Source of the DNA: Herbaspirillum sp.
Lineage (GTDB): Bacteria; Pseudomonadota; Gammaproteobacteria; Burkholderiales; Burkholderiaceae_D
Reading direction: 5' to 3'
Length of the DNA stretch: 45,858 nt
Assembly (NCBI GenBank): GCA_028292625.1
Contig: JAQGLY010000062.1
Span: 1-45,858, forward strand
Numbering within the stretch: position 1 is the first letter of the stretch; the number at the start of each line of letters is the position of its first letter. Below, piece after piece: positions 44,880-45,858 of the stretch. The position numbers were made by a program, and so were the translations under genes. Under the pieces are notes generated by a model that did not search any database, was not told where the DNA came from, and saw only the letters and a program-made list of their open reading frames with translations.

Positions 44880-45858
44880 ATGACTTTAGCCGCCGATACG
44901 TTTGAAACACTTGATGCAAAATCCCTGCTGCTTGCTCTGACTGCATTAAAAAAGGGAGACTTTTCGGTTCGTATGTCCTCCGGTCTTACGGGTCTTTCCG
45001 GCAAAATTGCCGACACGCTCAACGACATTATCGAGAACAGCGCCGGCATCGCCGACAGCATTGTCAATGTCAGCGATGTCGTCGGCCGTGAAGGGCGTCT
45101 GCTGGAACGCGCGCAAGTGCCGCACGTCACGGGAGGCTGGGGCACCATCGTCAATTCGGTCAATACGCTCATTGACGATCTGGTCCGCCCGACCACGGAG
45201 ATGGCGCGCGTCATCGGCGCGGTCGCGAAAGGCGACTTGTCGCAATCGATGGCGCTGGACGTGGATGGCCGTGCTCTGCAGGGACAGTTTTTGAGCGCCG
45301 CATCCACGGCCAATAAAATGGTTGATCAACTCAGTTCGTTCGCGTCCGAAGTGACCCGGGTCGCCCGCGAGGTCGGTACCGAAGGAAAACTGGGCGGACA
45401 GGCCAACGTCCCGGGCGTGGCAGGCACCTGGAAGGATTTGACCGACTCGGTCAACTCGATGGCCGGCAACCTCACTTCGCAGGTGCGAAATATCGCCGAT
45501 GTGACGACGGCCGTCGCCAACGGCGATCTTTCCAAAAAAATCACCGTTGACGTCCGGGGCGAGATTTTGCAGTTGAAGGATACGATCAACACCATGGTCG
45601 ATCAGTTGCGCTCGTTTGCCTCGGAAGTGACGCGGGTAGCGCGCGAAGTCGGCACGGAAGGCAGGCTGGGAGGGCAGGCGTATGTGCCCGGCGTCGGCGG
45701 CACCTGGAAAGACCTGACCGAGAACGTCAACTCGATGGCCGGCAATCTGACCGGCCAGGTGCGCAACATCGCCGATGTGACAACAGCGGTCGCCAACGGC
45801 GACTTGTCCAAGAAAATTACCGCCGACGCCAAAGGCGAAATTCTGGAATTGAAGAACA
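44880..45858 (+). CDS. HAMP-repeat signalling protein, probably a large hybrid histidine kinase (3' end outside window)
   Basis: The frame is open from ATG 44880 (GGAG nine bases upstream) to the window end, giving 326 residues so far. After a short N-terminal segment ([21 protein letters not shown]) come tandem HAMP-type repeats: [21 protein letters not shown], then two near-identical 92-residue units with [34 protein letters not shown] and [14 protein letters not shown]. Their DNA period is 276 bases. Such poly-HAMP arrays occur at the N-terminus of soluble hybrid kinases like fungal Nik1/Os-1 and bacterial relatives, followed by GAF/HK/receiver domains. Those parts are not visible here. 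Confidence 0.88.
   Translation, partial: MTLAADTFETLDAKSLLLALTALKKGDFSVRMSSGLTGLSGKIADTLNDIIENSAGIADSIVNVSDVVGREGRLLERAQVPHVTGGWGTIVNSVNTLIDDLVRPTTEMARVIGAVAKGDLSQSMALDVDGRALQGQFLSAASTANKMVDQLSSFASEVTRVAREVGTEGKLGGQANVPGVAGTWKDLTDSVNSMAGNLTSQVRNIADVTTAVANGDLSKKITVDVRGEILQLKDTINTMVDQLRSFASEVTRVAREVGTEGRLGGQAYVPGVGGTWKDLTENVNSMAGNLTGQVRNIADVTTAVANGDLSKKITADAKGEILELKN

Overview
The window looks like chromosomal DNA of a Gram-negative betaproteobacterium of the order Burkholderiales, most likely an Oxalobacteraceae-type organism. This is inferred from high-GC, tightly packed genes, chemoreceptors of the Burkholderiales type, a HAMP-array kinase, and lipopolysaccharide or capsule style glycosyltransferases. 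No rRNA, tRNA, CRISPR array or intact insertion sequence was seen.

Layout. (1) 1-2565: end of a chemoreceptor, a Tat-exported PhoD-like phosphatase, and a small membrane protein. (2) About 2570-13650: an accessory region with clearly lower GC in its first half. It holds an orphan HicB-type antitoxin and a complete retron: structured ncRNA at 3617-3782, an N-deoxyribosyltransferase-like effector, and a reverse transcriptase, in the order seen in Retron-Eco1/Ec86. Next come an unknown membrane protein, a sulfonate/flavin-monooxygenase/RidA cassette, a HigBA-type toxin-antitoxin pair and a frameshifted gametolysin-like protease. Two diverged direct copies of a 0.6-kb leader-plus-small-protein module (7200-7792 and 12090-12682) bracket the monooxygenase cassette and the toxin-antitoxin pair. 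(3) 13652-17749: a GFA/CENP-V protein, a full-length chemoreceptor and a second PhoD phosphatase. (4) 17795-32060: a glycoconjugate cluster with UDP-glucuronate decarboxylase-like epimerase, NodU-type carbamoyltransferase, PIG-L deacetylase, six glycosyltransferases (two GT2, two GT4, two GT9), a GmhB-like phosphatase, a short-chain dehydrogenase, an ABC exporter and a DUF4254 protein. (5) 32596-33381: a TauE/SafE transporter behind a structured leader, ended by a strong terminator. (6) 34058-42968: a seven-gene, tightly coupled operon pairing an NMT1/THI5-type ABC importer (binding protein, ATPase, two permeases) with an ornithine-cyclodeaminase-family protein, two chlorohydrolase/deaminase-type amidohydrolases and a dihydroorotase/allantoinase-type hydrolase, closed by a terminator. 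(7) 43095-45858: a REC-HK-REC sensor kinase and the start of a large HAMP-repeat signalling protein cut by the window end.

How it fits together. The retron is probably a self-contained anti-phage unit: ncRNA and RT make msDNA, which is expected to hold the effector in check. The glycoconjugate cluster contains genes to make, decorate (carbamoylate, deacetylate) and export an unidentified cell-surface or secreted glycan. The importer operon should bring in a small cyclic nitrogen compound and open its ring or deaminate it stepwise. Its substrate cannot be read from sequence.
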